19,356 nt of DNA. Source: Rodentolepis nana. Its lineage: Eukaryota; Platyhelminthes; Cestoda; Cyclophyllidea; Hymenolepididae. Shown here piece after piece: positions 8,649 through 19,152 of the stretch. Position 1 is the first letter of the stretch. The number at the start of each line of letters is the position of its first letter. The notes below the pieces were generated by a model that was given only the letters and a program-made list of their open reading frames with translations, did not search any database and was not told the origin of the DNA. A program made the position numbers and the translations under genes. The stretch is from NCBI GenBank assembly GCA_900617975.1, contig UZAE01000705.1, positions 1-19,356 on the forward strand, in the 5' to 3' direction.

Positions 8649-11600
8649 GTTTGCTTTTAATACTGAATCGTTTCGCTTGTGATCTAGCATTTCGCTGACA
8701 TCAATTACCAAAATTAATATAACTAGCAATTTAATTTTAGTCAAATTTAAAACGAACATTAGCTGACGTCTTTTCTCCTAGGATGCCCATAGCTGCATAT
8801 TGGATTACGATCCTAAACGGACAGCTTCATTTTTCGCTGTATATGATGGTCACGGAGGTGCCGAAGTTGCGAAATACTGCTCACTGCATTTACCGGAGTT
8901 CATTCTCTCCCAACCTGGATACAGTACAGATGACGAACCTATTAACCCAGTCAACCTTCTTAAGAAAGCATTTATTGATTTTGATATCACTCTCACTCAA
9001 CCAAAGGTAAGCATTTGTGCTTTTTACGTTTCACGGTTTTTATGTTAAGATGCGATTCGTTTTTAATGTATTTGAAATTGTACTTTAATTTTTAGGTTTA
9101 GACGTAGTTAATATTTTTCCATAGTGTTTATTTCTTTTTGTTAGTTCTACAGTATTTCTACTTTATTTCGCGTACGTTTATCATCGACCCATTCGTGTGT
9201 TCTTTATGTTACCTTGGTTTTGATTTTGTAATATTTTAATTTTTGCTTTCAAGAGCATCTGGCAGTTCAATCTATTTATGTCATTGAGCTCTGGGAACGA
9301 AGGTAACTTCAAGACGATGGTTTGGTTTCGGATTATACTAGTTTAAGTTATTTTTAAGTCAACTATATCACAAATGAGTGATTTCTGTTCAGAATCCAAT
9401 CAGTTCTTCCCTAGGGTTTACGTGGTTTTTTTTCCTTATCACGAATTAAGTTGCTGGGTGAACTTCATCAAGCTGCTATTGAGATGCGTTAACATTTGCA
9501 ATTTGATGGTGTTATTGTCTAATTTTAAGCCTTTGCAGTGGCAATGTTAATCGGATAAACTCAAACTGAAATAGATTACTTGGCTTCACGTGCAGAATTT
9601 AATGGTTTGTGTAGTAACCACAGAAATTCGAACTGATTTTTATGCCGAAAGACTGTTATTTCCTTCATTTATTATTTGTTCCATAGGATGGACGGGGTTA
9701 GATTGAAGTCAAATTTTAAAACTTGTGCTTTTCAATATTACCTTAAATTTGGTCAAAAATGTCTAACGTTTTCACTTACCTAACATTTCCATAAACTGGC
9801 TCATTTGGAGTCCTTCAAAGCTGATGTAAAAATGTTATTATTTGTAGATAATAGAACGATTTACCTTTTATGACTCTTACATGACTAATCAAAGTTTGTT
9901 TATTATCTTCACTTAAACCATAAAATGTTTTTTGTCTATTATGCTTGTATGATGTGCCTTGGTAGTATTTTTTGCGTCGAAATTGATATGCCCGTCTGAT
10001 GTCTGCATCGTCAGTCTTAGCTCGTAATTAACCTATTTTCATTTACTTTTCAAGTAATTAATAGCGTATGTGGTGACATATATTTTAGGATGGAAGTTTC
10101 TTTTCCCTTAGAAAGTCCCACTTAAAATCACCCTATGTCAAATGACTATCCACTATCTTATTTTTTCCACTCAAAGCAAAATCAAATAGGAAGTCACCGC
10201 TTTTAAATTCTTGTTAAGAATATTAACTATATATAGGAAATGTAGCTTCACATGTTATTTGGCTAACCTTACGATGAAAAAAGTTTTATAGAAATTCTCG
10301 CACGTTATCGACATCTTCAATTGAAAGGCATGTTCTAGTTTATAATGATATACATCTTACGTCTCTTTTATTGAGGTTATATACTTGTATAATTATTTCC
10401 TATTAATGCGTTGGGTAAGAGTGTTACAGATGTTTTCTCTTGTCAACATTCATTATTTAAAGGAACGGGTGGTTGTCGTTATGACTGTCAATTAATTAGG
10501 ATTGATTCATGTGAGTGCGTTGTGTTAGTGTTTGGTGTGTGCTTGAATTGGTTTCAACAATGCATATTTACAACTAGAGGTCATGAGTTCGATACTCATA
10601 AATACACGGACAATCACGCTTATCGATTTCTGCTCAAGGGTGGCAGAATATGTGTTTATCGTAATTGCCATTCCGAAGCGCCTTCGATCTGGTCAAGCTT
10701 GGAAGCTAATAATTACTGTGGTATACGTGTGAGTATTCAATAATGAGCGACATTAGCAGTCAATACTACGTTAAAATAGGGGACTAATCGGCCTAAATAT
10801 TTTATGTATTTTCCTTGCAGGCAAAATCAGAACTCAAATCAATAGCAGGTCCTGGGAGTGAAGAAGACGACGACGATGAGGACGTTTCAGAGGACGAGGA
10901 AGGGCGATTAAGATCCAATGGGGACGCATCAGGAGACGAAGATGAAGAACTTATGGCTCTCACTGATGAAAATATTGAGGAAATTACTGAGTTAACTGAT
11001 GAAGCCACTCGTCCTATTGAAGCTGTAATACGGAAGCAATTCAAGGGCGAAATTCCTATCTTCATTCAGGTTAGCCCTTATTATTTGAGTATCTTGCGTT
11101 TTTGTAAGTGGTTGAGAAAGGTCTATCTACTTTCTGTCACTCTTTAGTGAAAGTATCACTTGATAGTCTTTATCTGTCCCCATATTTTGATACCGACTAA
11201 TTATTCATTTTTTATAGATCAAATGTATGATTTAAATGTTTTAAGCATTGGCGAAGATCTTCACCCGTTGTCTTATGGAGATGTTTTTAAAGACTTTTCT
11301 TTCATTCTTACCATCTGACTTTTATGCTTTCTAATTGATAATCTTTAGGGAAGTAGTTTATGCTTGAAGATAATGCTAGAAAGGAATTTAGCAAGGATTG
11401 CCAATTTAATTGCTTCAATTGCGTGAATTCCATTCTATGCTCTTCAGAATCTGCTATCTACGTTCAATATACCTGTTGATGCTGGTCCATCTGGATCTTC
11501 TTCTACATCAGCTTCAGTCACCGAAATCCCTGTTACTGGTGTTTCTTCCTCTCTAGGTTTGTTTTGCCCGCATTATTTTGGCCTAATGTTAATAGTTTAT

Positions 11601-14600
11601 CCTGTTATGCTAATGCGAGTGGACAAGGGCCCGAAAAGTAAATCCAGTTTCCTGGAGGGTTCGTTAGGCGAAATTATGTTTTATCTTCGAACGATGCTAT
11701 TTGGAGTTCGTCTATCGTAAAGTTTTAACAAGTATTTGAACTTTTATTTGTAAATTCTCCACAATCTAATATGGAAGACATGAAGGTATGAGGGGGGTAC
11801 CGAGTGGGGCGTATACTCTGAATCGTCTGACTAGTGTATTAGTTGTACTTGAATTGAGAAAAATAAAAATCCTACGTAAGATTGCAATTTTGTTATTCAC
11901 GCATCACATGATATCTTATAAATTGTAATGTTAATGGATTTAGCATAAGATGGTTACTACAATTTAGTGGAAAAGTGATGTGCCACCATATAGTTCTGGT
12001 ATTCATTAAAAGTTGTACTATTGCTAAGTCATCTAATTAGGGAAGTAAACACTACAAAACAATTCAATTGGAAAAAACTAACATTTTGGCTAGCATCTGA
12101 ATATAATTGAAATTCGAATTCTCCAATTATCTTGGGAGAATTTTTAAATTCCCTTTTTTCCTTGATAATGCAGAAGAAAAAGAAGCCAAATCATCTGAAC
12201 GAGCATCTGGAGACGTGCAACAATCAGTTGAAATCGACGGCGACGCCGATTCCTCAAATTTAATTGAAGCTGAAGGCAAGAGCGCGGAAAAAGGCATTGT
12301 TAGGTGTGAAAGTGGTGATACTGGTGATGAAACGAATGGTGATGAGAAATGCACTGAAGGGACGGCTAAAGGAGAACATGGATCTGAAGAAGAGGAAGAA
12401 GAGGAATCAGACGATGAGGTCAGTTCATCACCACACTACACCTTTACTTTCCTTCCCGTTGACCTCTCCACATTATCCCCCGGGTGTGCTGCGGTTGATT
12501 TTGACAAGGAAATGGAAGAGAATGAGAAATTGGTTGATCATTGTGGTTTTGTGGTGGATATGGATAAGACCTTTTATCAGGTATCCATTTAAGTAGCTCC
12601 GCTCAGTAGTAAGCTCTATTAGGCTCTAACGCTAAGTTCAGCTTGCTTATCATTTAGTTATTTGGTCAATTATTGGTCTGAACTATTTTAGTTATTCAGT
12701 CATGTCCTTAAATTGATTGTGGGTGTAGTGGTAAGCATGAACGTTGAGAGTTCGATGATGATTAGCTTGCATTTGGAAGGAAAATGACCAATCGTGTTTG
12801 TTGCTTCTGACTAATATAGGTGGGATGTCAGTATTCGATTTTTTTCACCCGAGATAAACGGTGAAAAACACCCTCATAAATGAGCTAAGGAATTAGTATG
12901 GTAATTATTGCTCACACTTAAATTTATAAATTATGGACTTTTTGTTTATAGTTCTGTAGTTACCTTTTTTGTGGGAATATCAACTTATTAAAGTTTCTGT
13001 TTTTATTAAACGTGCTGCATGTTTTTTACTGCTACGTCTGTAACTTCTGAATAACCTTTCATATCTCATTTGCCTTTTTTATATAATTGGGTCCTGCCTC
13101 ATAGTGCTTTTATTTACTGTTGCGTCGTCTCAATATATGACAATTGTCAATCGATAGTACGTGTGAAATATAACCTCTCACTTCCTCTAATTAGTATTGC
13201 TTCCTTTTATGGCGAACTGCCGAATTTTTTCTGGTGCTATGATAACAGTAAGTACTTGGAACCGAAAAGCTGCAGATATCATGTTCTGGAAGAAATCAAG
13301 AGAGGAGCATGGATATATCTATTCAGTATCTACTCTGAGTTCTGAGTATTCTCTTAGTTTGTGTGGATGGATCATCTTAAATATTACTCTCTAGTAGCCA
13401 TTCATCTACCTTACAAGTGATTGGCGATAGTGAATCGCTCTTTAATGATATCGTTCTTGTAAGTCGACCTAGCCACTGTGAGAATTTTAACCCAATCACT
13501 AAATGCAATAATATTGCTAATTAAGTTGAAATTTACCTCAATACCAATTTCCGAGCATTTGCAATGAATCTGGCTTTTCATGGTACTCTTCTCCATATAT
13601 TTTGATATAAAGGTTGGTATTTTCTCAACTATGCTGATTTGTAGTATGCATTTTATAATTTCTGTGTGAATTTCAGTTTGCTCAATAACCAACTTCATAA
13701 TGGTTTGTTTCTATTCAACTTTTAGTTGGTATTAATTGAGGTATTGACAGTGCTGATTTAACTGAAAGGCAACTATACTTTTTTACAAACAGGGATCAAA
13801 TAGGTGAATCTGCACTTAGCATTGGATTGTGCTCAAATTATACGTTAGTTTAAAGTAAGCCTCCTTATGTTTGATTGACAACAAGCTCCGATTTTTCGTT
13901 CACGGTCATTTAATTTCACTTTTTATCTACCATTCTAAATCGCTTTCATTATATTTTACCTTCAGGATTACGATGCTGAAAAAGACGACGAGGAGTTCTA
14001 CGATGACGAAGACGACGACGACGATGATGATGATGACGATGAGGGAGACCAAGATTATGTTGATGATGACGATGACGATGAATCTAGCCCAGTTGCAGTT
14101 CTCCCCCGACCGGTGGGTTTCAGTGAGCCCGGTGTTGACTCTGGCTCCACCGCCTGTGTAGCCTTCATCTTGCCCGAAGTCTCGGATGACAAGGAACCTG
14201 TTCGACGAGTCTTTCTCTACGTTGCCAATGCAGGTGACTCCAGGGCGGTGTTGTGTCGATCTGGAACGGCGGTGGAACTCTCTGAGGATCATAAGCCAGA
14301 GGATCCGCCAGAAAGAGCAAGGATTAATGCTGCTGGAGGAACTGTGACGGCTGATGGACGAGTTAATGATGGTCTCAATCTCAGCCGAGCTATTGGTGAC
14401 CATGTCTATAAGGTTAGTGTATTGAGGCTGTTTACGTAATTAATAAACAATTTAAAAAAGTTTATAGTTGTCAAAAGAAATAGAATTAAGTAATAAGTAA
14501 GCCTGTTCGTCATGGAAATGAAAGCTGTTTGGTGCGTGATTGTATTGGATGTCGGTTTGATTAAAATTCGTTAACACAGTTTGTGTTAGGGAAAATTTTA

Positions 14601-17340
14601 AGTACGGGAGGTGGCTAATCCATCCCCTCAAGTTTTTAATGACGTTAGATGTCAAGCTAGATGTTTGAATTCACTTGTTTTCAGCGTTAAACATTTAAAC
14701 GATCGACCTTGATTCTATCAGAGTTTGTCATAGCCTGTTGACTATTTTGGTTAATAACGGCCCATCGATTGCCTTGAATATTAGTCCCGTTTTAAATAGG
14801 GTTCGAGCTTTCTAAGTTAAGGTTGAGTGGTTCATTCATGCTCTCATTTCTTAGCTAAATTTTTGGGGTGTAGTATTTAAGCACTCTCTTACTGATGTCT
14901 TTCGTCATCCTGCTAGTTCCAGAATTGTTTTGCTTGACGTCACGGCTCATTTAGATCAAGTCATCCAATTAATACTTAACTTTCATTTTAAATGAAAACG
15001 CCTTATCTCGTTATATTAGCACACATTACTTTTAATTAGTCAGGTATTTTATCCAAGATTGATAGATTCCACGGTAAGCTTCCTCGTTGTGCTCCTACTT
15101 GTGTTCATTGATTTGCCTGTCGTTTTCCTACTGTTAAAGAATAGGGTTGTTCATCGTCACCAAAAGTCATTTGAAATCTCTTTTCGTAGTCCCTTTTTTG
15201 GAAATCTTTGTCCCTTTTTATACTTGTTTAAATGAGTCGATTCGAATGTCTAAACTTGGTAAGGGGATGTATAACAGTATAAGCCCCATTTGCTGAGTTA
15301 AAATGTGGTTATGCTTTTACTCCATATCGATTTTTGCAACCCTCATATCCAAAAAACTAACGTATTATGTGCTTTACCTTTTCAGCAACGAAGCGACCTC
15401 CGAATGTGGGACCAAATGATCTCTGCCCTTCCCGATGTGACTCGAACAGAGCTGGTGCCGGGTGCTGATGAATTTTTAGTGATTGCCTGCGATGGCATTT
15501 GGAACGCCATGACCAGTCAAGCTGTAGTCGACTTTATCCGTGAACGTCTTCATACTGACACCTCTGCCGCCCAGAAAGTGACTGAAAGTGAGAAGGAAGA
15601 GAGTAAAGAAGAGGACGAGAAGACCAGTGAAAAAGAAGAGAAGGTAGAGGTTGATCGAACTTCTCCTCAATTTCTTGCCAAAATCTGCGAAGAGGTGAGT
15701 TGCTCAAACCCTCTTTCTAAGTTTTCTGTTTGATATTTGGTCTTGTCTGTTTTGCCTTTTGAGCTTCTTTAAACTCATTCAGTAATCTTCCTGCGAATCT
15801 GATAAATTTCCTATCCATTCTTAATTACACTTTATTCTTGTGCTTTGGCCTTGTTCCGTAAGATACTTGTCTACTCTTTTTATCTTATTAAGACCCGTCT
15901 GTAATTATAGGACATATGTTCTATTTAGTGAAAAGTTGACTGGTCTCCATCAAGTCAATGCAGTTGACTATTTTTATTAAGGACAAGTCAGATAGCTTGA
16001 GGGGTTGAAAGGGTGTTGAGAGCATAGTTAAGTTAGCACAGTCATTTGATTTTTGGTTTCGGGTTGAATAATATTAACTTAATAGTTCATGCTTCATCAT
16101 CTAGTGCTTATTGACTGGTTTAGGTTTGCTGGTTAGTCTTGCCACTTCAAGTTATTTTTCCTTCTAATGTTTAGAGGGCAGACTGATCTTACTTGTGATG
16201 TAGAGATGAAGTAATGGTTTTTACAATTTATTTGAGCAGTTTGATTTAAAATGGTGTCAGATCTCTGTTTTTTACCTAACTTGGAATGAGTCCAGGTTTC
16301 TGATGACATTCCTTTGTAGTGTAACATTTATACTTCTTTCTTCCAAATGTGCACCCCATTTCCAAATTTGACATTATCTCATTTGCATAACTTTGATGTC
16401 CTAATGAATCAGTCGTTTGTGATTTACCTTAAGGCATCTTTAAATCAGCTCTACGTTTGGTATTACACTGGCACTAACATGACAAACATATTCGTAAGAA
16501 ATAACCAATAAATTTATCTCTGGTCATTCCTTAGAGGTTCACTTCCTTTGGAAAAGGTACCATGGTGCTTCTTTAGATCATTGAGCGTTGTGTGACATTC
16601 CATGATTTTAAGTGTTCAACTTTTATCCATTCTGCTCGCTTCAGTTCATAAGAAATATGCCAAACTTAGGCTTTGACAGTTTCAACCCTAACCCGATGGT
16701 AGTTGGCAGCTTATCAGACTTGTCCTACTTTACCTTAGTCGTAATCTGAAATGGTGCGCTTAGTTTCTTACCAAATCCTTTGTTCTCAAACCCCATTTTC
16801 AAAATGCCCTTTATTCTTATTTGACCGTTTTTTAACCGTATTACCAATTTTAGGTATTGAATTCTTTCCTTATATCCAAATAATAATTCGAGTCTTGTCT
16901 TTTCCTTTCAGCTTTTTGACTCTTGTTTAGCCACCAACACGTTGGGCGATGGAACTGGTTGTGACAACATGACTTGCCTAATCCTTCGTTTTAACGACCT
17001 GGAGGGACTTGCTGCAAAAGCAGTGACTCGTACCGTTACCCAGCCTCCTGATGACCTCTCATTCCTAATTGATTCATCTGCGAAAGAAGATTTGGATGAA
17101 AGTACAGAGGCTGCTATCGCAGCGAGCTCTATCCAGGAGGAAGAGTGCGAACCATCTGGTGATCAAGTTGACCCCATCCCTGTGACTGCAGTCTTCAACA
17201 CCGCTAACGGAAACGGTGAAGCTGACGAACGTCAATCTCCTCCTTCTCCTTCCCTTTCTCCAGTACTCAAAAAGGCGAGATTGGACACCTCACCCCAGAA
17301 TGGATCGTCCGATGCTGTTGGAGTTGAACAAGTGGAGTAA
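8538..17340 (+). CDS. PPM1G: PPM1G-like PP2C-gamma Ser/Thr phosphatase, eight coding exons, 761 aa (707 aa with the short exon 5)
   Basis: Exons: 8538-8648, 8782-9006, 10821-11069, 11448-11556, 12174-12580 (alternative end 12418), 13966-14412, 15386-15694, 16912-17340. The N-terminus MGAYLS is the same as in human PPM1G and fits the N-myristoylation pattern (Gly2, Ser6). Metal ligands are visible: Glu37-Asp38, Asp59-Gly60 in YDGHGG, Asp552 in ACDGIW and Asp637 in TGCDNMT. As in PPM1G, the catalytic domain is split by a long acidic insert (about 113-415). The C-terminus carries SP-rich sequence and a short basic patch, KKAR, possibly nuclear targeting. PPM1G is a Mn/Mg-dependent nuclear phosphatase linked to splicing, H2A-H2B and 7SK/P-TEFb. 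The protein is much longer than human PPM1G (546 aa) because of acidic and Lys/Glu-rich inserts. Identity is secure; the exact end of exon 5 is not. Confidence 0.95.
8782..9006 (+). CDS. PPM1G: PPM1G exon 2 (metal site DGHGG)
   Basis: Acceptor tctcctag and donor gtaagc (9007). It encodes Asp38-Ala-His, then [17 protein letters not shown] with Asp59 and Gly60, and the helix [10 protein letters not shown], as in PPM1G. Confidence 0.96.
9007..10820 (+). other. PPM1G intron 2, the longest intron, with a tRNA-derived remnant
   Basis: A 1.8-kb AT-rich intron. The only structure I can support is the tRNA-like sequence at 10534-10606, within a slightly GC-richer 3' part that may be the rest of a SINE. 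Confidence 0.75.
10534..10606 (+). repeat. tRNA-derived (SINE-like) remnant in PPM1G intron 2
   Basis: About 73 nt with tRNA spacing. D-arm: TTGA/TCAA stem (10543-10546 with 10554-10557) and loop ATTGGTT. T-arm: ATGAG/CTCAT stem (10583-10587 with 10595-10599) and loop TTCGATA, close to box B. The acceptor ends pair at about five of seven positions. The anticodon stem does not pair, so this is a remnant. The flanking sequence may belong to the same element. Confidence 0.55.
10821..11069 (+). CDS. PPM1G: PPM1G exon 3 (start of acidic insert)
   Basis: Phase 0 on both sides, residues 113-195. [10 protein letters not shown] aligns with the KELAQIAG segment of human PPM1G. An acidic run follows ([15 protein letters not shown]), then the [14 protein letters not shown] helix, matching the vertebrate EEATMTIEELLTR region. 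The donor is gttagc (11070). Confidence 0.9.
11070..11447 (+). other. PPM1G intron 3, no other feature
   Basis: AT-rich intron between exons 3 and 4; nothing further recognised. Confidence 0.75.
11448..11556 (+). CDS. PPM1G: PPM1G exon 4 (Ser/Thr-rich linker)
   Basis: Residues 196-232, a low-complexity Ser/Thr/Val-rich stretch after NLLSTFN. The acceptor is ctcttcag and the donor gtttgt (11557). The one-base overhang fits exon 5 exactly. There is no strong homology, so support rests on frame, splice sites and position. Confidence 0.75.
11557..12173 (+). other. PPM1G intron 4, no other feature
   Basis: AT-rich, with one short G-rich patch (gaggggggtaccgagtgggg, near 11790-11810). No gene or repeat is recognised. 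Confidence 0.72.
12174..12580 (+). CDS. PPM1G: PPM1G exon 5 (acidic insert), long form; a short form would end at 12418
   Basis: The acceptor gataatgcag starts an acidic exon rich in Glu, Asp, Ser and Gly. Two donors keep phase 0: GAG|gtcagt at 12419 and CAG|gtatcc at 12581. The 162 nt between them stay open (residues 314-367) and include [10 protein letters not shown], so the long form is annotated. The upstream donor looks nearer consensus, so the short form or both may be used. Confidence 0.72.
12581..13965 (+). other. PPM1G intron 5, with a possible tRNA-like remnant
   Basis: A long AT-rich intron. It holds the weak tRNA-like match at 12719-12760. Reading frames at 13070-13345 (+) and 13411-13698 (-) show no family motif and are treated as chance. 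Confidence 0.7.
12719..12760 (+). repeat. Possible short tRNA-like remnant in PPM1G intron 5
   Basis: A box A-like ggtgtagtggtaagc is followed after a short gap by box B-like gagagttcgatga. The spacing is shorter than in a full tRNA and the T stem does not pair. At best it is an eroded or internally deleted SINE head. Confidence 0.3.
13966..14412 (+). CDS. PPM1G: PPM1G exon 6 (poly-Asp tract and second half of PP2C core)
   Basis: Acceptor taccttcag. Residues 368-406 are mostly Asp/Glu, with ten consecutive Asp (383-392). The PP2C core then resumes: [55 protein letters not shown]. These align tightly with PPM1G. The donor is gttagt (14413). Confidence 0.95.
14413..15385 (+). other. PPM1G intron 6, no other feature
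   Basis: AT-rich intron. A box B-like gggttcgagc near 14800 stands alone and is not called as an element. Confidence 0.75.
15386..15694 (+). CDS. PPM1G: PPM1G exon 7 (metal site ACDGIW plus a charged insert)
   Basis: Acceptor ccttttcag. It encodes QMISALPDV and [12 protein letters not shown] with Asp552, then VVDFIRERL. Residues about 573-608 form a Lys/Glu-rich stretch with no counterpart in human PPM1G. The conserved helix resumes at FLAKICEE. The donor is gtgagt (15695). Confidence 0.94.
15695..16911 (+). other. PPM1G intron 7, no other feature
   Basis: AT-rich intron with pyrimidine-rich 3' end. No gene or repeat is recognised. Confidence 0.75.
16912..17340 (+). CDS. PPM1G: PPM1G exon 8 (last metal ligand and C-terminal tail)
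   Basis: Acceptor cctttcag. It encodes LFDSCLA and [14 protein letters not shown] with metal ligand Asp637. The tail is about 110 residues, probably disordered: Ser/Pro/Glu-rich with SPSLSP and the basic patch KKAR. Stop TAA is at 17338-17340. Confidence 0.95.
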   Translation, partial: LFDSCLATNTLGDGTGCDNMTCLILRFNDLEGLAAKAVTRTVTQPPDDLSFLIDSSAKEDLDESTEAAIAASSIQEEECEPSGDQVDPIPVTAVFNTANGNGEADERQSPPSPSLSPVLKKARLDTSPQNGSSDAVGVEQVE

Positions 17341-17475
17341 AACCGTCTCTGTTGTGCTCTAACGTCACACCCTCCATTCTCCTCTTTCCCTTGTGTACAT
17401 GCCGTCTCTATCACTCTTGGTGTCTGTTTGTTTCGCAATGCTCGTGGTAAAATAAACGTTTGAGTCTCAGTGCTC
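17341..17475 (+). other. PPM1G: PPM1G 3' UTR (approximate)
   Basis: Pyrimidine-rich sequence between the PPM1G stop codon and the AATAAA signal. The 3' limit is an estimate, about 20 nt after the signal. Confidence 0.6.
17451..17456 (+). terminator. Polyadenylation signal AATAAA of PPM1G
   Basis: A canonical AATAAA 111 nt after the PPM1G stop, followed within 30 nt by T/G-rich sequence suited to a downstream element. Confidence 0.75.
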
Positions 17476-18824
17476 TCGCCTCAATTTTGTGTACTCCTTC
17501 CACTCCCGTCTTCCCTCACGGCCCAACTCGCCTCTTTATTCCTCATTATAATTCCGATTATGATGATGCGCATTATCACTTTGGTTAAGTTCGAATGAAT
17601 TAGCTCAACTATATAACAAAAGTACAAGTGAAATAGAAGTATGAATCGGATGATGAGTTTGCTAATGAAATTTGGTAGGCTTAACTACCCGACTAGGTTG
17701 GGCTTGGAGGCATACCTCGCTGAAAGATAGTAATCCAAGTAATTGCTATCGAGGTGCCACAACCTTCCGCAATTCAGAACGATATAGAAGACACGACTTG
17801 AAATTGGATGGGCGTGGGATCGGTGGCAGGTGGAAATCGGCTAAATTGAGTTGTCTGTTTTCTTTTCCTTTGTTCGCATGATGAGTTACCAATAATGCTG
17901 TTGTCTGTCAAATAGGACAGGGTAGGAATAAGCCAACATTGAATTCTGCAAGTTAGTTCATGGTGGGTCGCTTGAGTATGAATGACTCTAGAATTGGAAA
18001 TTATGAAAGACATTCGACTAGAGGTATTTCTGTTGTTAGTAGGGTGAAACTAATGGATCTCGAAAGATTGCAATTATATGAGGAGTTGTGCCATTCACCT
18101 GTCAATGGTTGGGTTATCGATGTGGAGCATTTACGGAGTTCAAGTCGATATTCTCATGCAATTAATCAAAACGTAGTCTTGCATCTGTAGCTTAAGAAAT
18201 TGGAATAACATTTAGGTCATTAAACAAGGTAAATTGTCTTTGTCCAAAATTTTTTTACCGAACAAAATTCGTCCTAGTCGTGTCTTTTAGTTCATACTTG
18301 GTTGTTATTGCATTGGAAAAGGCCTTTGAAATGCAAAAGAGCCTCTATATTTTCCTAATATAGCATGCTCAGTGGTGAACATCCTTGACCAATTGGTGAG
18401 GACGGCCAGACAAATTCGTGAGACGTCATGCTGAACCACACCATCTAAAAACGACTCTGGGTGAGCACTTATGGCCACTACTTTAGTATAGGTGTGATGG
18501 CTTCAAGGGCGAACCGTTCCAAAATCAAGCAAACCAGTTACAAACACTTCTCTAGTTGTTTCGATATGGAAATATGCCTTGTTGTCTCGGGAAAAAAATT
18601 ATCAGTAATGCAGTTGGTTGAAATCACCTTCCATTTTCAAATGGAACTTTTCAGATTAAGCTTAGATCAAGACGCACGTTATCTTCAACTACTAATCGGG
18701 AGGAGGGTGTGATCAAGAGGTAGAAACTTAAGAAAGCCATTTCTTCATAGTAATACCTGGAGTAAGCAAACAAGGCTATATGCATATTCACCAAACACAA
18801 CTGCGAATTTAAGTGGACAAATAT
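17476..18824. other. Intergenic region downstream of PPM1G, no gene assigned
   Basis: About 17640-18190 is less AT-rich than the flanks and has medium reading frames at 17672-17881 and 17960-18190 (+); another lies at 18461-18712 (+). None shows a recognisable motif, splice structure or start context. A decayed transposable element is possible but unproven. Confidence 0.45.
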
Positions 18825-19152
18825 ATGTGAATGGGGGTGTGCGATAGACTTACCTCCACGTGGTGCACCCTGGGCAACGTATACTCATACGGCAAAAAAG
18901 TCTATTAACCGGCAGTTGACTTCTCACTTCAAACTCTCATGGCCTACCGCAAGTCATATTCGATCCCTTCCACAGTACTCACCTTTACTTTTTCTCTACC
19001 TTTGTGTCTGTCTCTTTTACATCTGTGAATCGCTCTTCTGTTCCCCACCCCTCGACTTTCTGCTACTTTGATGAACCTTCCCTCTGTGAAGCCCGAAGTC
19101 AGCTAAATGGCTAATGATAGTTATCAAAACGCCTGCCATTTGAAATAAATGT
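18825..19152 (+). repeat. Dispersed repeat copy C (full unit, about 328 bp)
   Basis: It begins atgtgaatgggggtgtgcga, runs through the shared palindromic block tccacgtggtgcaccctggg, and ends gccatttgaaataaatgt with AATAAA at 19144-19149. Opposite in orientation to copies A and B and followed directly by copy D. From GACTTACC the frame stays open until a TGA near 19070. Confidence 0.88.

Noticed and set aside
12264..12596. 110-codon + strand frame rich in Lys/Arg
   Set aside because: Out-of-frame shadow of PPM1G exon 5; the acidic frame is the one consistent with splicing and family features.
13411..13698. 95-codon - strand frame in PPM1G intron 5
   Set aside because: Ile/Lys/Asn-rich as expected from AT-rich DNA, no motif, and it lies in an intron.
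13927..14403. 158-codon open frame on the - strand
   Set aside because: It is the shadow of PPM1G exon 6. The GAC/GAT repeat reads as Ile/Val codons on the other strand, so stops are absent by composition.
14795..14845. gggttcgagc followed by ttgagtggttcat as a tRNA-like element
   Set aside because: Box B-like and box A-like motifs are in the wrong order and form no paired stems.
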